From assembly GCA_002633005.1 (NCBI GenBank), contig NMRA01000006.1, positions 1,508,442 to 1,572,441 of the forward strand: a stretch of DNA of 64,000 nt. Direction: 5' to 3'. This document shows positions 11,502-23,474 of this stretch, in pieces; positions within the stretch are counted from its first letter, which is position 1; every line of letters begins with the position of its first letter. A program made the position numbers and the translations under genes. The notes beneath the pieces were generated by a model. That model was not told where the DNA came from, did no database searches, and saw nothing but the letters and a program-made list of their open reading frames with translations. The stretch is from Phoronis australis. Lineage: Eukaryota; Phoronida; Phoronidae.

Positions 11502-14500
11502 TTAGAAATCATTGTCACTATCTTCTTGCTCTGGGGGTTGTCCTCCTCGGCCTCCGAGAGTTCCGTTCATCGGTGCTTGGTCGTCTGTGTCATCTTCATC
11601 ATCGTCATCCAGCAGGTCATCATCATCAATTTCAATGTTCGAGTCACCAGAGCCTGTCTCGTCCTGTGAAAATAAAACACGTTTCCATAATATGGTGCAT
11701 TGACAAGTTTCTCACCCTGAAAAAATAGCATTACAAATGTTAGTTTTCGTATGTCTTTTTCAGTACAGTAACACTAAACTGTGCTAACAGAAACTTTTCA
11801 CAAGAACAACAATAAAATGTCCAAGAATCCCAAGGAATTATCAACAAGAACACTTTCTCAGACAAAAACCAATGCACAACATGGACAATAGACATCACAA
11901 ACGAGGGGCTCAAATTTCGACAATCTGATCCTTTCAAAAAGCGGTACCCAGTTATCAAATAAGTCAGCTTAGGCCCTGGCATTTGACTACATGTTCAAAA
12001 ATCCAGGAATTTCTGTTTTTAAAAAATTTCCATCAATTACATTGATGCTCACTCATGTGATAATTATTGATTGTTTTAGGTATCTCAAGAATATTTAACA
12101 CAGAAGCAAATCACTATCCCTTGCAGTGGCAGATTTAGAGGGGGGCAAGGAACCCATGGCCTCCCCTAAAACTCTCCCAGATTCAATTAGGCAGTTCCGG
12201 GGTGAGAATGTCTGACGGGCTAAATCCTGGCTAATACTCTGCCCTGGCCCCCCCTAACTAAAAATCCTAGATCCACTCCTGCCTTAGAAGTCACAATGTC
12301 TGCCCTTCGGTAATCAGCCAAGCCAAGATGACATCATCTTCACACAGTAGTAACTCATGGCACCCCATGACCTCATCCCATTCACTCATCACATCTACTT
12401 TACGCAAAATGCATTCATCGTTGTCACAATACTTACGTCATCATCTTCATCGTCATCATCGCTGAGGTCGGCGCCCATGCTACCAAAGTTTTTAGCAGGC
12501 TGACCAGGTTCTCCACCTCCCGCTTCTGAAATTAAACGAGACAGTTACAACTTGATTGATCATTAATTCTGTTTTTACAAAAAATGACCTGCATGTGTTA
12601 TGATTTCAAGTGGGCCTAATATAAATTTGGAAGTCCAAACCACACTCATGAAAACTAAACTCAAAATCTTCAACTCAAACGTCAAGTCCATCCTGCTTTA
12701 CGACTCACTAAATCCATCATCAATAACGTCCGAGTGTTCATAAACAGATGTCAGCACCAAGTCCTGTAAAGTAAGTGGTCTGACAGAGTAACAAATGAAA
12801 CAGAGCCGGGCAGGAAGCCATAGAGAAACAGATTAAGAGGAGGAAGTGGAGGTGGATTGGTCACACGCTGTGAAAGACCAATCCAAACACCACCAATCTT
12901 GCCCTTAATTGGAACCCTCAAAGAAGACGGAAACGAGGCAGACCTGTGAAGAATCGAAGACTAACTGTCACATGTGAGTCTCTCTATTGGCATGGCATCG
13001 AACGAGATCCGAATAAAGGCTACCAAACGGAAAAGATGGCTAGCAGTCATGGTGGCCCTACGCACCTCAAGGTGCCTAAAGGCATAACTGTCAAGTAAGT
13101 GTAATTTAAATGTGTCCCAGTAATCAAAGGGGCTATAAACCCACCTTCCATCACAAAAACAAAATTTTGATTTAGACAGCTTAACATTAAGGAATTGGTC
13201 TCAAATTGCTACTAATTCGAATTCCAGAGCTTTGAAAGAACTGACAGCTACAACAGCGTGTCGCTTTATGCCGCGCCGAGCATGATCACAAAGAATAAGA
13301 ACTGTCAGTTCGAAACCGCCTCCAGTCTAATTAAGGAACAAGCTGAGATCAATTTCATATCAGTACGTGGTCTTAATCAAAACTTCGCTTCTTGGACAGA
13401 ACACAGGTTTATAGCAGCTTAACAGCCTGGTAAATTTGTATAAAAAACAAGGAATGTAAACTTTTAGTGCAACATGATGGACAAAAATACTTCACTGATT
13501 ATTAGCCTACAAATACGCTCGTATCATTGTACGATTTTCAAGTGCACAGGCACGAATTCTCAAGAAAAAGTAAGACATGCAGCAAGTTTGTTGACAAGGG
13601 TACGTTACAAGTACATGCATTAATTTTCAAACAGAGACGCACATTCACCCAGTCACGTTTATTGTGAATTCAATTTGTGTTAAAAGAAGTATTGCAGGCG
13701 ATCTGGTACACGTTGTGCCACACATGCGTAGGACGCTCAGGTGGCAACATTGCACTATCACGTGGTACCAATTTTATGCTTTAATCACACATAGTCAAAA
13801 CCAAGCTGAGGAGCTAGAGACCTGACTCAAGGGACTAGCAGTGCGCCCTAGTGGGACTCAAACCCATGACTTTGAGTAAAGGAAGTGGACACTTATCCCA
13901 CTAGGCCACACTGCCTCCTCTCAATTTGTGTTACTTGAACTAATATTCATGACTGTGTTTACGATGTCAGGCATACACAGGTAAACACGTATGACCCACC
14001 TTCTCTACCTGACCGGCCATGCATGTGTCTTGGTCTCGCTGGACGTATATCTTCCTCCTCACTCTCCCCGTCGTCCTCCTTCACAAAGTCTACAAACAAC
14101 AACAATGGGTTTTAGTCAAAAGTAAAGAAAAAAGCCATTTCAATGCACCACAAATCAAGTCTTCTGTCAATTTTGTTTCCAATTTGGTCACATACAGCTA
14201 TGAAACTGATCATAACTGTTCCGTACTCAGATTGGAAAAGATTCTAAGTTTGGGAATACCTTACAATTCGTAATCTCTCGAGATCATTATCAGTGCATGA
14301 AATGTCCTGGTGGGTAAAGTCAAAGCACAGGCAGATTTAAGAGATGTCCCTAAATAGCATGGACACCACAAAAAACCACACCATCAGTATTGCCACCTTT
14401 AGGGCATACAAGGACACTTTTCCTTCAAAAACACAGGACACCCCCTTTACCACAACTGTATGACGTACTCTGATTTGGAGCAATAACAAACTGCCCCTTC

Positions 14501-17500
14501 TTCACAAACACAGGACACCCCCTTTACCACAACTGTATTACGTACTCTGATTTGGAGCAATAACAAACTGCCACTTCTTCACAAACACAATAAAATCTTT
14601 CAATCACAGTAAGGAACAGATTGAAGCCAGGTATTTATGTCACGAAAATCAAAAACCAGCTTTTAGATTGGAGACAGGTATATATCACTTTTAAAGTGGC
14701 TATAAATTCCCATTCAGACAAAGAAGCGAACTTTCGACTTGTACTACTTAAAGCTGGCTTCAGCTTGATCCTTGCTCAGATTAGAATTGCTTTCTGGGTT
14801 TGCAAAGCACCAATAGTTCATTATTCCTCAAGATTATGACAGCGGTTAAAATGTAGCAGAGCCTGGTTTCAAGGAATAATGAACTCAGTTCATTCAAAGC
14901 CCTGAAATAACCTCTGAATTGGGCGAGGTACAATACGATGGGCTTGGAATGATCAATGACAAAAAATAGGAAAATGTTTCAGTTGATGTATCGCACCACA
15001 AATAAATAGGCTTGTGTGATTCAAATATTCTTTGTGTTGTAAAATTTAACTGAAACAATGCTTTTGCAATGATTAAAGTCAAAATAATGATAAAAAATGG
15101 AAACAGGAAATAGGAAATCAAATAAGAGGAAATCAAAACCAAAAATAGGAAATCCTCTTAAAAGTGGAAAATTCCAAGCCCTAAATAAGAGACACATCTC
15201 ATAATGGTGTACATTCCAAATGAAAACTTGGGTATTCATGGCCACTTCAAGTGTTCCTGCATCAGTAGTAGACTATAGACATGCCGACCTCTTCCTTCGA
15301 CTGACAACTTTACTCCACAGCAATTTTGCACACAAAAGCTCATTATACGAGATTTTGACATAACATGATAACTTATGAAAAAGATGATTATGACCAACAC
15401 TGAAGGTTTTACCAAACAACAGGGCACAATTGAATCACAAAATCACCTGCCTGACAAATATATGTCAAACTTTAATAGCATGGAAATGGACTGATGAATA
15501 AGTTACACAAAAATTCACTCCAAAGGCAAAATCACCAGGTTCAATGTCACTGAAATTAATCTTCTTAAGAAGCACGCAAGAGTGGGTGTGTTTTGCCAAT
15601 GTATTTACTTCAAATTCTCAAATGCTAATAAACAAATGCAAACAAGACAATACAACTGACATTTCAACTCAACAAGTGGTAATCTCAACCAAAAAGGTTC
15701 ATGATGAGGGGGTTAGTTCTGGGTAGAAGCTTTAACAAAAATCAACACAAACATCAAAACTGGACAACTCGGGGCAAACTAGCCTCGTTTTGTTTCATTT
15801 CTCTTCTTTTTTGAAGACGCTTTGGCCTTGTCATCTCGTCGTTGGAGTGTGCTCTCAATTTTTTTGTTAACCTGTTTCCTGGAGAACTTGTCAAGTACAA
15901 CTGAGAAAAGGGTACAACATTAAGTTAATGGTGATTGTACGTGTATAATTACTGTTTGACTATTAAACATATAATGAAACAATGTATGGCTTCAACACTG
16001 ATTTCGTACTGGAGAGAAATAGTCAATATAATCTAAATGTTTGTAGAAAGAAAAGCCCTCAACTCAGAACTCTTGGCCGCATTCACTCTTTCAAAAACAA
16101 GGGTAAATATTTTGTATATTAGACCAATGCTTTACAGACATCTAACTACATTAAAGATGTATTTGCATGCTCCTAACTATGCCAATGTGTAGCAGGAACT
16201 AAACGGCAATGCTATTCTAACATAATCTGTGCTAAACAAAGTGCAGTAGTATTCATTGATAGGTTTAAATGTGAAAACAAAAAAAAATTGGCAAATTGTT
16301 CACCTTTGCACAAACGATGTACCTCACAGGCTCACATATCCCGCATCATGCAGGGTTATTCCCCAGCACCATGTCACGTTACCTACTGGACACGGTTCAG
16401 TGTTTTGCGGCGGATCATTTTCGCCACAAAACTCGTTCTTTAAATGGTTTAACAACTTTCAAGCTACTCAATATTCACATCATCGCTATATGTTGTGTTT
16501 CTAATTAAGTTGACCAAGCAGTCGCAGAGATAAGTAATTAGCCTCCATGTTCCAATCCCACACTAAAGGTGCCGTTGAAAGCGCAGTGAAGATGCAATCC
16601 TCAAAGTGGCTATAAACCCATGCTCCATTCAAGGAACAAATTTCTTAATATTTAGATAGCTTACCGCTATAAAATTGGTCTCAACTTGCTCCTCACTCTG
16701 ACGAGAAGTGATTTGTGGGTTTATAAAGACCTGACAGTTGGCTATCGCTTGAGAAGACACTCGGCGCATGGAAAGACATGCTATGACAAGCCAAAGTAAA
16801 GAGCCTGCTCTCTACCAGTAACCAATTGCCGGTTATTTCAAAGTCCTGAAATATCTCCAATTTGTCTGAGGAAAATTTTGAGACCAATATCAAAAGGGCA
16901 AGTGGTCTGTATGAAAAGTTGTTTTTTGTTGTGGAAGGTGGGTTTATAGCCACTTTGATTGCAGAGCTTATCGTCCAAAATAAGTACTACGTCACAAACT
17001 AATGAATGTATGACTTTCATTACCTCCGAGGTCATCCTCATCCTCGTCCGAGTCATTCCTCTGGCTTCCTTTACCAGTGTTTTTCATCTGATCAGCCATC
17101 ATCTTCAGAGTCCTCTCCGTTTCCTTGAAAGAATGTCATAATTACTAAAATTGGTATTACTAAACAGATTGGCTGATAGGCTTTCATATATCACACTGAC
17201 AGGGTAGTTAACATTCACTAGTTGGTGGTCATGAAGAAAGGACCTGCCTTAATGGAAATGCACATAATAATATTCACGTAGGGCTGTTGGTTCACTAGCG
17301 CCACCTAGCGAGTTTCAAGTTTCTCATTGTGAACATTTTTGAAAATGAGAAAATGAGAATACAGATGGTAAAGTCACAAAATTTAAGAATATCAGTAATG
17401 CATCATAGAAAATACAGTAGTGTAAAATAAAATCACAATTTATGAATAAATTAATGCACTTCTGTGGTTGTTCTGGATTTTTATAAGATTTTTGCTACTT

Positions 17501-20500
17501 CGACATATACTTGAACTCAATCACAATTTAATTCAGAATAAATTACTTAAACTCTCTAGTCATGAGCTTAAAAATTATCAAATACAGATTTAGCCAGTCT
17601 TATCTTAGATTATCCAGCAATTTGTGATATGTTTACACAAAACTGAATGCACGACCAATGAGATACCATAAACTAAAATTAAGTGAAAGAAAACAGCTTT
17701 AAAATATTCCTTAATTTCGCAACACTCACCTCAAACCTGTCCTGCTCAGCTCTATTCAGCTCTTCCATCTTGTGCTCCAAAAACGTCAAATTGCGGAATT
17801 TTTCCAAGTACTGCTGGTACAGCACTGCCAGATCCTCTTCCAGCTTTTCATATTCATCCATGTAAGCAGGCCTGTCAGGAAATGTTGGCGATAGTCTGAT
17901 ATAATGTGCTCGAGTTTTGAGAACCAGTTTGATGCCCGTTATTTAGTGGAGAAAACTAGTTCTCAAAATTCGGGGCACGCTACATCAAAGTTTCATCAAT
18001 AGCAATCGTACAACAAACAATTTGTATCAGGGGTGAAAGCGCAAAAGTGACATATCATTTCCAGTTATTTAATATCCTTGTTCATGCCACCGCAATACGG
18101 TGGTAATTTAACAAAAAAACATGATCAAAGCTGTAAACAAATCTCACTTTAAATCCCCTTCCACATAACAATGGGTCAAAGCAGTCATGTGCCATTGAAA
18201 CTTGGAGATTTAAAAAGCACTGACTGTTGATATTGAGTGGATCACGTAATGAGAAGCATTAAGAGGAAAAGCTAAATACGTACACCAGCCAAGCTTACCT
18301 GACACTCTGTAGTGTTGCAAGCTAAATACGTACACCAGCCAAGCTTACCTGACACTCTGTAGTGTTGCAAGCTAAATACGTACACCAGCCAAGCTTACCT
18401 GACACTCTGTAGTGTTTCAAGCTAAATACGTACACCAGCCAAGCTTACCTGACACTCTGTAGTGTTTCAAGCTAAATACCTACACCAGCCAAACTTACCT
18501 GACACTCTGTAGTGTTGCAAGCTAAATACGTACACCAGCCAAACTTACCTGACACTCTGTAGTGTTGCAAGGCGTTTCTGGTTCCGCTCTAGTTCCGTTT
18601 TCTTTTTAGTAATTTTGGCTTCAAGATTTGCTTCATCCGACGCCACATTGTCGATCATGTTCAGCGTCTTTTTGATATCTTGCTGTAGAGACAAGCAAAG
18701 AAAACATTGTTTGCAAGTCAGCAGATGAACGTTTGTGCTACGCCTCATTTTTATCTGATTTCCGATTACGTTTATTTACTGTCATATAAAAAATAACAAC
18801 ATTAAGAATAAACTAAGAAATGAATAACAATGTTTGTTAATCCAAAGTGCAGTAAAGTACTTCGATGAATTTTGTAACTTTAACGCAGGACAAACACTAT
18901 CTGTTCTCATGGAGCCAAATTCAGTAATAAACTTACCTCAACAGCTTTTATAGAACTGTTCAAGCCCTTTTCAACTTCGTTTATTTCCAAAGGTCTTGCA
19001 ATTACAGTTGACCTTGTGTCCTGGAAAATCATAATGAATAATATTATGTCCCAAATCAGTGTACATGGGAAATCAGTCTTAGTAAAATAGTAGTTAGAAA
19101 CATTATTTTACAAATGAACCAGCCTGGGAAAATGTAGTACTGATCACAGAAGTTGTCATTAATCGCGATGATTGAATTTTCCGCAGTGGACTATTTAGGT
19201 TACACAAGGAAAAATTAGCCAAGTAAGCCATTGTAGTTATTAAAGTTTTTATTGTGTAGAAAACTTACTCTTAGGTCAACTTCTCGGCCAAGTAAGTCAT
19301 GCAAAGATGCCCCTTTAGCTGTTATGGCTGAGGCCAGCTTGCGAGCTTCTTTTAATTCACCAACCTGAATGAACGAAAAGAAAATGACTTACTTGAATCA
19401 ACCAATGAACACACAGTCATTGCAAGTAAGACAATGTTAATGCAAAACACCCTCATGTTTCAGTATTTTCAAATTACCATACATCCACTATGCTCAAATG
19501 AGATTGAAATAAATTTTGAATGGTGGATTAGCATCCATCATAAGTTGTCTTTATGTCTCCAAATTATGAGATCAAGTTCAAGTTACATTAACAAGGCGGT
19601 GTCAAAGGTCAAGTGTGACCAATAATATCCTCCACTTGCAAAGTGTCAAAGTTCAACCTCGGTCCAATAAAATCAAAGGTCTTTTTGAGTACACACCCTT
19701 GATGAGATGTCAAAGTTCACGTTGGATGACTCATCCTCCTCTTCGTTGGTCTCCTCAGTGCCTACGACATTCTGTTTCATGGCATTGTATAGAACACTGG
19801 TCACTTTAATCAGTTCTTTTACTGCATAACCATCTGCCTGGTACAGTTTCTTGGTGTTCAGCTTAATGTGGGCTTTTGTGGCCTGGAAACATCAAACGTC
19901 ATACAATCATTGGCCATTGCTATTGGTTAACAAGGAAACAGACGGAATGTTCATTTCTTGGAGAATGTTGTATGACTAGACTGCACATATTAGAAAAGCC
20001 AGCAAAATTTATTTAGTTTTAAAGTTGGTTTCAGACTCACGAACATAGCTCAGCACTCATGAACACAGCTTACAGACTTGTAAACTTAGATGGGTTACAT
20101 TGAATTAACAAACTTGCCTGAAACTATTTACTGTCTCAAAATGAGTCATCCACTCTCACATCAGGTATACGGTCACTTGTAAAATCCTTTTTCTTACTAC
20201 AACCCGTTATATTTTTCCGAGCATTTCAAATTTTTTATTGAGTAACTCCAAAGTTTTCATTAAGATGCAGTTTTAAACTAAATGTTGATGTTTTCAAGAC
20301 CGAGAAAAGTTTATTGTGACGCAAAGCCCCTTCAAAATTGCCTACGCTTTACGCCCAAATAAATAATTGTGAGACTGTAATGGAGGGCTATTAATGGTTG
20401 GTACCACGATCCTATATTCTTAACTCTATTCAACACAGTAAACACAAATAAAACATGCATTATACGTTATTTTTTGCTCAACAGCATTAGCGCAGACATT

Positions 20501-23474
20501 GTCAAGCCACAGAATCTGAGACACATGAGGTGTTACTTAATTAATGAGAGAACTAAATTTATAACTATTCTTGCTCACCTAAACACTTGCTGTCCACGAG
20601 AATGCACAGCGGTGTTCAGACAGTGCAAATAAGACAAAAAAATAATGAAAAATAAAGAAGTTGGAACTAGTTGGATAATAAACAAACTGTGCAATCAACT
20701 CTCTCTCAAACTTTGATAGCCCATTGTACCACTATAACACTGTGAATACACTGGCGGATCTATGATGCCGTAAGGGGGGGGGGGCAACCACAAATTTTTT
20801 AAGAAATTGTTAGCGTAAGATCTGGCAAGGACTTGCAAATAGGGTTTTTTGGTGGTGTCTGAAGGGTAGTTGAGCCCCCACCCACCCCATAAATCCACCT
20901 GTGGCGCACAATGACATTGACAAAACTACCATAGTAGGGCGTGTGCGGATATTGGCATGTCTGCCAAAGTATGGTCTGTTCAGGTAATTGCTACAAACCA
21001 TAAACTGTGCGGATGACTTGATAAAGATCACTCTGTCCTGTTCTGAATCAACATCAGTTGGCAGGTCAGCATTTGGGTCATATCTGAAAGTTAAGAAAGC
21101 AGTTTACACTTGTGATAAAATCCAGTATTATAGTGCTATCAATTTTAAACAAATATTACTGTTATGAGTTATCTGCTTTTGCAGGCGGGTAATATTTTTA
21201 ATTTTTGACCCGTGGTTCAATGTCAATTTCTCTCAAATTAAAACAGGACCATTTTTTATGCCTTTGCAGTTATCCCTAACAGACTTGTGAGCCATATATA
21301 AAGCCTAGCATTAAGACCTGTACATGTGAATTTGAGGTATGGTAATAAAGACACAATGCGTCTATGTACTTTGTGGAATTACCACCATCACATTTGTGTA
21401 TGGTGAAATAACTATAACAATGACATTCAAAAAAAATTAAATTCGAAAAGGAAAAAAATGGATGACAATAGCAAATAAAATACTTAAAAGTATTGATAAC
21501 AGCACAACTTTTACGCGATATCTTTGTTTCCTAACTGAAGCATGTATCACCAGGGCAACTTCCCATATCTAGCGTAAACCAGTTAAAGCCGATTCCATTA
21601 CACTAGCTAGTAACCGTGCAGAGCATGGGTTCCAGCTAGTTAACATCACTTTCTTCCACAAGTCTTACATCCTCTGAAGCAGCATAAATACAACCTTCTG
21701 CATCATATGTTGCTATCAGCAATAGAATTTTAGTCCAAGTACAAACCTCTTCACAAGCCAAATTAAGACTTCAGCTACGAGTGGAAAATTCGGGTTGCGG
21801 AAGTTTTCCATCGAGATGAGACGAGGGTACCCGAGGGCCCTCATCATTTCCGTAAAGTCTACAAGAAGATATCACACAAAGAGTTCAAATTTGTTTGAGA
21901 AAATACTGCATCTAAGGTTCTCATGTGGTAGGTAAATGTGCAACCTTCATGTAAAATGTGGGAACCAGCATCAACAGGAGACAAAGAAATGCATGTGTTA
22001 GCTGACTAAGTTAGTGTTTATATTAGAAAGGTTGAATGTGACATTTTTAGAAAGTACTTTTTTGGGTCAACTTGATATATTTTACTTGCTATAATAGATA
22101 TTTTGAATCTCAGAGTCTTTAATTGGTTTTTCACCAAAACAAAACATTTTTTCAAACCAGAAGTTAGGGTGCTGTGAGCTCGTAGCACAATGTAACTGAA
22201 AGCAGGACAGTGGGCACCTATGACAATGGGGCATATTAGGAGCGTACGGTAGACTTTTCCGTTTTTAAAAAAGCGGGAGTGTGGCCTTGTGAGTACATGA
22301 AGTTCTTTGGCTTGTTATTTCTTTTATATTGCCATAACGCCACAATTTGAGCTTCGTTTTTGGCCTTTTTACCCACACCAATTCACAAAATACTTAGTAG
22401 TAGGAGACCAGTTTATTGAATGAGACCAGTTTATAAAATACCATTAAAATTCTCAGAAACATTTAAAATAAAATCAATGATAGAAGTTAATTGTGTTACA
22501 GCCGAATACATGTCAGCCTTGTTCAAGGATGCATTCAATAGGTGGTGCTAATTTGTGTCGTACATAATAGTTACCTTTCATTATTTCAATATATAACTTC
22601 ACGACAACAGCATATTTTGTGAATTTAAACTGAACTTGAGGCTCAAAACATCGCCTGATTTATCATGAGCATGCACCATCGTAACTCTCGAATTCCGCTT
22701 CGACTTCAGCAATTAGAAAAGCAGCGATGTCACGATGCCACGTCAGTTTTACTTAACATGAAAATTTCTAACACTTCTCTAGTAGGCATCAGCCAAGATA
22801 CCTCGAACAAAATAAAATTAATTCAGATTAAGTACAAACCATCTTTTACTGTATGCACAGTTAGTGATAGTTAGTGAATACTAAAATCTTCTGAGTTGCA
22901 GCATCATTGCCACCGTTGACTTCATTTTTCAAGTCGTTTGATTAACTGTTCCTTGAGCACTTCTTAGTGTCTAATTGAGCAGGTGAGTGAATGATAGTAA
23001 ATGAAGTGCTTTGCCTTTGGTGAACTAAAGATTTGCTGTATGAGTTTACTTAGTTTAGACAGTCCAAACCAGTGGTTATTGAGGTCCAAACTACTTCAGG
23101 TAAGTAACACCAAAAATGCACATCAAGCTTTCATCAAACAATTGTAATGTGTGTTGATTAGTGTTGGTGAATTCACTGGAGAATGTGTTTCCAAAATGTT
23201 CGATAATCTGGCCCTCTCCGTATTTGCACTGGTCTGGTTGTCACTGAGTGACTGTGTAATATTGGGAATGTAGAATAACTAAAAGCGTACTTAGCAACCC
23301 AACATTTTTGTAACTGGATGTTTCAGATACAGTGAACATAATGCAACTGCTAAGGCCCATATAAGTAGTACAACACTAAAATCTGGCTGGAATTTCAATA
23401 GAGTCACACATTAGGTAAATTTTGAAGCTTTGACACGGGAACATTTACTCACTTCTCAAGTCTCTGTACGACAT
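11502..23474 (-). CDS. CLUAP1: CLUAP1 (IFT38), intraflagellar transport protein
   Basis: Twelve exons on the minus strand: 23474-23453, 21858-21747, 21083-20999, 19882-19697, 19364-19269, 19020-18937, 18682-18549, 17871-17730, 17123-17024, 14089-14009, 12525-12437 and 11663-11502. All introns are GT-AG, phases agree throughout, and the sum is 1,293 nt (430 residues; human is 413). Landmarks: [20 protein letters not shown] at the start, the [19 protein letters not shown] block, [42 protein letters not shown], and the acidic tail ending EDSDNDF. The family has an N-terminal calponin-homology-like domain, a central coiled coil and an acidic C terminus. It is a peripheral IFT-B subunit needed for cilium assembly. 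Odd points: exon 7 ends inside a 50-bp minisatellite, and exons 11 and 12 occur again at 10178-10090 and 9313-9152. Confidence 0.95.
12124..12281. mobile_element. hAT-like MITE, block copy B
   Basis: Same 158-bp element as at 9777-9934, carried within duplicated block B; it is not an independent insertion. Confidence 0.6.
12826..13098 (+). mobile_element. LINE fragment, block copy B
   Basis: Same 273-nt fragment, with the same in-frame stop, as at 10479-10751; part of duplicated block B. Confidence 0.75.
13838..13915 (-). repeat. tRNA-derived SINE relic (tRNA-like head)
   Basis: On the minus strand the sequence starts GGCAGTGTGGCCTAGTGG, fitting a box A (TGGCNNAGTGG), and later has GGTTTGAGTCC, fitting a box B. 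GCAGTG near the 5' end pairs with CACTGC at the 3' end, and TGGG/CCCA form a T stem. The middle does not make a proper 5-bp anticodon stem with a 7-nt loop, so I take it as a tRNA-derived SINE head or pseudo-tRNA rather than a working tRNA. It lies in CLUAP1 intron 10. Confidence 0.55.
14431..14584. repeat. 77-bp tandem duplication
   Basis: Two head-to-tail copies beginning ACACAGGACACCCCC, differing by a few bases, in the CLUAP1 intron upstream of exon 10. Confidence 0.85.
15779..15900 (-). CDS. Candidate unassigned terminal exon inside CLUAP1 intron 9
   Basis: After a good acceptor (CTTTTCTCAG) an open frame runs 39 codons to TAG, reading [16 protein letters not shown], then [16 protein letters not shown]. 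It is strongly basic. Joined to CLUAP1 exon 9 (phase 1) the frame stays open, so it could be an alternative last exon giving a basic tail in place of the acidic one. It is not part of CLUAP1 in other animals, where exon 9 joins the equivalent of 14089-14009. It could also be the last exon of another gene or chance; the phase 0 frame is open too. I see no AATAAA close downstream. Confidence 0.3.
16594..16963. mobile_element. 370-bp TIR element (MITE)
   Basis: Ends are inverted copies of TGCAATC..CAAAGTGGCTATAAACCCA. No transposase is inside. Related left ends occur near 10777 and 13122 (CAAAGGGGCTATAAACCCA) and near 14690 (AAAGTGGCTATAAA), all in CLUAP1 introns or its 3' region, so this is a small local family. 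Confidence 0.7.
17890..17988 (+). repeat. Hairpin element, copy 2 (CTGATATAA end type)
   Basis: Core TTTTGAGAACCAGTTT .. TTTAGTGGAGAAAACTAG, then TTCTCAAAA. The outer arms are GATAGTCTGATATAATGTGC and its degraded inverse. Shares the core but not the inner arm sequence with copies 1, 4, 5 and 6. In CLUAP1 intron 7. Confidence 0.8.
18271..18570 (-). repeat. 50-bp minisatellite carrying six CLUAP1 donor splice sites
   Basis: Six head-to-tail units of exactly 50 bp. On the minus strand each unit holds ACACTACAGAGTGTCAG then GTAAG, i.e. the last bases of CLUAP1 exon 7 and its donor. Donor GT positions are 18548, 18498, 18448, 18398, 18348 and 18298. The two units nearest the exon have GTAAGTTT, the others GTAAGCTT. 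Because the exon frame reads AGG TAA across the first donor, use of any distal donor ends the protein at residue 240. Confidence 0.95.
20748..20903. mobile_element. hAT-like MITE relic
   Basis: Ends CACTGGCGGATCTATG and, reversed, CACAGGTGGATTTATG, about 156 bp apart, with an internal run of G. No target duplication is visible. Located just past CLUAP1 exon 3. Confidence 0.5.

Larger units (their letters stand above)
11043..13388. repeat. Duplicated block, copy B (CLUAP1 3' end)
   Basis: Collinear with 8690-11041. Left of copy A and right of copy B the sequence is unique. It contains CLUAP1 exons 11b and 12b, the second hAT-like MITE and the second LINE fragment. Confidence 0.92.

Noticed and set aside
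13838-13915. Functional tRNA gene
   Set aside because: Boxes A and B are present but no proper anticodon stem and 7-nt loop can be drawn.
18271-18570. CRISPR-like array (50-bp regular repeats)
   Set aside because: Units are contiguous with no unique spacers, and the unit is exon end plus intron start in an animal gene.
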